From: Phycisphaerae bacterium
GTDB taxonomy: Bacteria > Planctomycetota > Phycisphaerae > Phycisphaerales > UBA1924
Length of the DNA stretch: 64,000 nucleotides
Reading direction: 5' to 3'
Assembly: GCA_016794925.1 (NCBI GenBank)
Contig: JAEUIW010000004.1
Span: forward strand, 62,001 to 126,000
Below, piece by piece: positions 62,983 through 64,000 of this stretch; the stretch's first letter is position 1, and every line of letters starts with the position of its first letter. The notes below the pieces were generated by a model. The model was not told the DNA's origin, made no database searches, and worked only from the letters and a program-made list of their open reading frames with translations. The translations under genes and the position numbers were made by a program.

Positions 62983-64000
62983 TCAGTCGCCCGGATCTCC
63001 GCTCCGGCCCGCGAGAGCCTCGACAAGGACCGTCGCGTAACTGCCGCGTGGCAGTTGGAACGAGAGCGTCCGCTTGAGCGGCCTGGATGACCGCGGCTTG
63101 GCGGCCTCGTCGGGCTCGGGAGGGGTCGCTCTGAACCCGCGTGCCACGACCACGAGCGCGCGATTGAAGTTCGCAAAGGCGGGGCGTCGAAACCCGGGGA
63201 CCCTGAGCTGCTCGAGCGCGAGGCCCGCGCGCCGAAGGACGCTCGCCGCGGCATCGCCCCACGGCTCCGCGAGCGAGACTCCCGGAGCGAGTGCGGGAAG
63301 GTCGAGGCCGCGAAATTCAGGCGGGATCTGTGCGTGGGCGGGGAAGGGAAGCTCGGGATCGTCCTCCAGCTCGGCGGGGGTCGCGCGCCCGAGCAGCCGC
63401 GCGGCGGTTCGATTCCAGAGCAGCGACTGGAACGCGTCCACGTGCAGTTCCTGCAGATAATACGGCAGCGCGGCGTAGGCCGAGGCGAACGGCTCGCCCC
63501 TGGAGAGGGCCTCGATCGCGCGGCGGTCGGGCAGCGGCGGGAGCGTCGGGAGCACGTCCGACCACGCCCCCCAGCCCGCCGCCAAACGGCGCGTGAACAC
63601 GCGCCGGGAACCGCTGTCCTTCCGGGCCGGTGTCCCGATCGCAAGCCTGAGCGCCCCTTCGAAATCTCCCCGCACGAGGCGTTCGCCGGGCAAGCCCTCG
63701 CCATGTCGCCCCGAGCCAAAGCGCTGCGATCCGTAGTAGTTCGGGACCAGCACGCCATCGCCGTCGGCGCGCGCGGCGGCGCGTCGGTCGAGCGCGGCGG
63801 ACTCGGCGTCGTTCAGACCCCGCAGCACGATGGTGAACTCGTTGACCTCGACCGAGCCCGAGGCGAGGGGCAGGTCGAGGCTGCCGATACGGCGCGCGCA
63901 CCACTGGCCGGCCTCGATCCGGTCGGACGCCGACCCCGCGGATCGGATCCGCGCGCGCGCGACGGCCACGTGCTGCACGGTCACGGCGTGCTTGTCCTTG
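62983..64000 (-). CDS. truD: tRNA pseudouridine(13) synthase TruD, 5' end beyond the window
   Basis: About 338 residues of the C-terminal part are visible; the frame runs off the window edge. It starts inside the catalytic motif, reading KDKHAVTVQHVAV, where the Asp after Lys is the catalytic residue of TruD. NEFTIVLRG, VLVPNYYGSQRFG, ALPYYLQELHVDAFQSLLWNRTAARLL and RRPAFANFNRALVVV are TruD signatures, the last belonging to the TRUD insertion-flanking core. It modifies U13 in tRNA-Glu in other bacteria. Followed by DUF2237 after about 95 bases. Confidence 0.93.
   Translation of the reverse strand, partial: KDKHAVTVQHVAVARARIRSAGSASDRIEAGQWCARRIGSLDLPLASGSVEVNEFTIVLRGLNDAESAALDRRAAARADGDGVLVPNYYGSQRFGSGRHGEGLPGERLVRGDFEGALRLAIGTPARKDSGSRRVFTRRLAAGWGAWSDVLPTLPPLPDRRAIEALSRGEPFASAYAALPYYLQELHVDAFQSLLWNRTAARLLGRATPAELEDDPELPFPAHAQIPPEFRGLDLPALAPGVSLAEPWGDAAASVLRRAGLALEQLRVPGFRRPAFANFNRALVVVARGFRATPPEPDEAAKPRSSRPLKRTLSFQLPRGSYATVLVEALAGRSGDPGD

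Noticed and set aside
1-64000. CRISPR arrays, insertion sequences, prophage or defence islands
   Set aside because: No regularly spaced short repeats, transposase, integrase, restriction or toxin-antitoxin genes were seen on either strand.

Overview
The window is very GC-rich (about 70 per cent by eye) and densely coded on both strands. It most resembles a chromosome of a planctomycete of the class Phycisphaerae. Four secreted proteins end in the paired D-F-[ND]-x-D-x-x-[VIL]-D-D-F-D-[LF]-F-D-[FY]-[LM]-N-A-F tail that databases call a GC-type dockerin, two more carry PEP-CTERM-like C-termini, a squalene-hopene cyclase is present, and many start codons have no clear Shine-Dalgarno sequence. 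No rRNA, tRNA, CRISPR array, insertion sequence, integrase or phage gene was found. This looks like ordinary chromosome, not a mobile island.

Region 1 (1-8.8 kb, plus strand): a 5'-truncated coiled-coil membrane protein, a Tat-exported solute-binding protein and an M20 amidohydrolase. A run of three secreted dockerin-tailed proteins follows: a lysyl oxidase homologue with an intact cofactor pair, a trypsin-like serine protease and an SGNH hydrolase. Region 2 (8.8-31.5 kb) is housekeeping: transketolase, dnaN, clpC, holA, a glycosyltransferase overlapping a squalene-hopene cyclase, ubiX and dnaE. Mixed in are two lipoproteins, a HAF-repeat surface protein, a second CTERM-anchored protein, a small membrane protein and a CPBP membrane protease. 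Three DNA polymerase III genes (dnaN, holA, dnaE) lie within about 18 kb.

Region 3 (31.5-44.2 kb): rplM-rpsI with a strong terminator, a two-gene membrane operon including a DUF4230-like protein, class I fructose-bisphosphate aldolase, and a dockerin-tailed protein built from seven 204-bp tandem repeats. An AT-rich promoter then drives a protein with a His/Asp-rich segment, followed by an MFS exporter, a GNAT acetyltransferase and an erythromycin-esterase-family protein. Region 4 (44.2-52.6 kb): dTDP-L-rhamnose synthesis (rfbA, an rfbC-like cupin, rfbD, rfbB) on the minus strand, then a two-gene RND efflux system on the plus strand.

Region 5 (52.6-64 kb) is the most coherent metabolic locus. 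A five-gene minus-strand run (class II aldolase, a fused rhamnulose-1-phosphate aldolase/lactaldehyde dehydrogenase, lutA, lutB, lutC) faces a divergent rhamnulokinase gene and a sugar ABC transporter (binding lipoprotein plus permease). Together they suggest uptake and breakdown of L-rhamnose or a related methylpentose, with the lactaldehyde oxidised to lactate and then to pyruvate. The isomerase and the transporter ATPase are not in the window. A DUF2237 protein and the 3' part of truD close the window.
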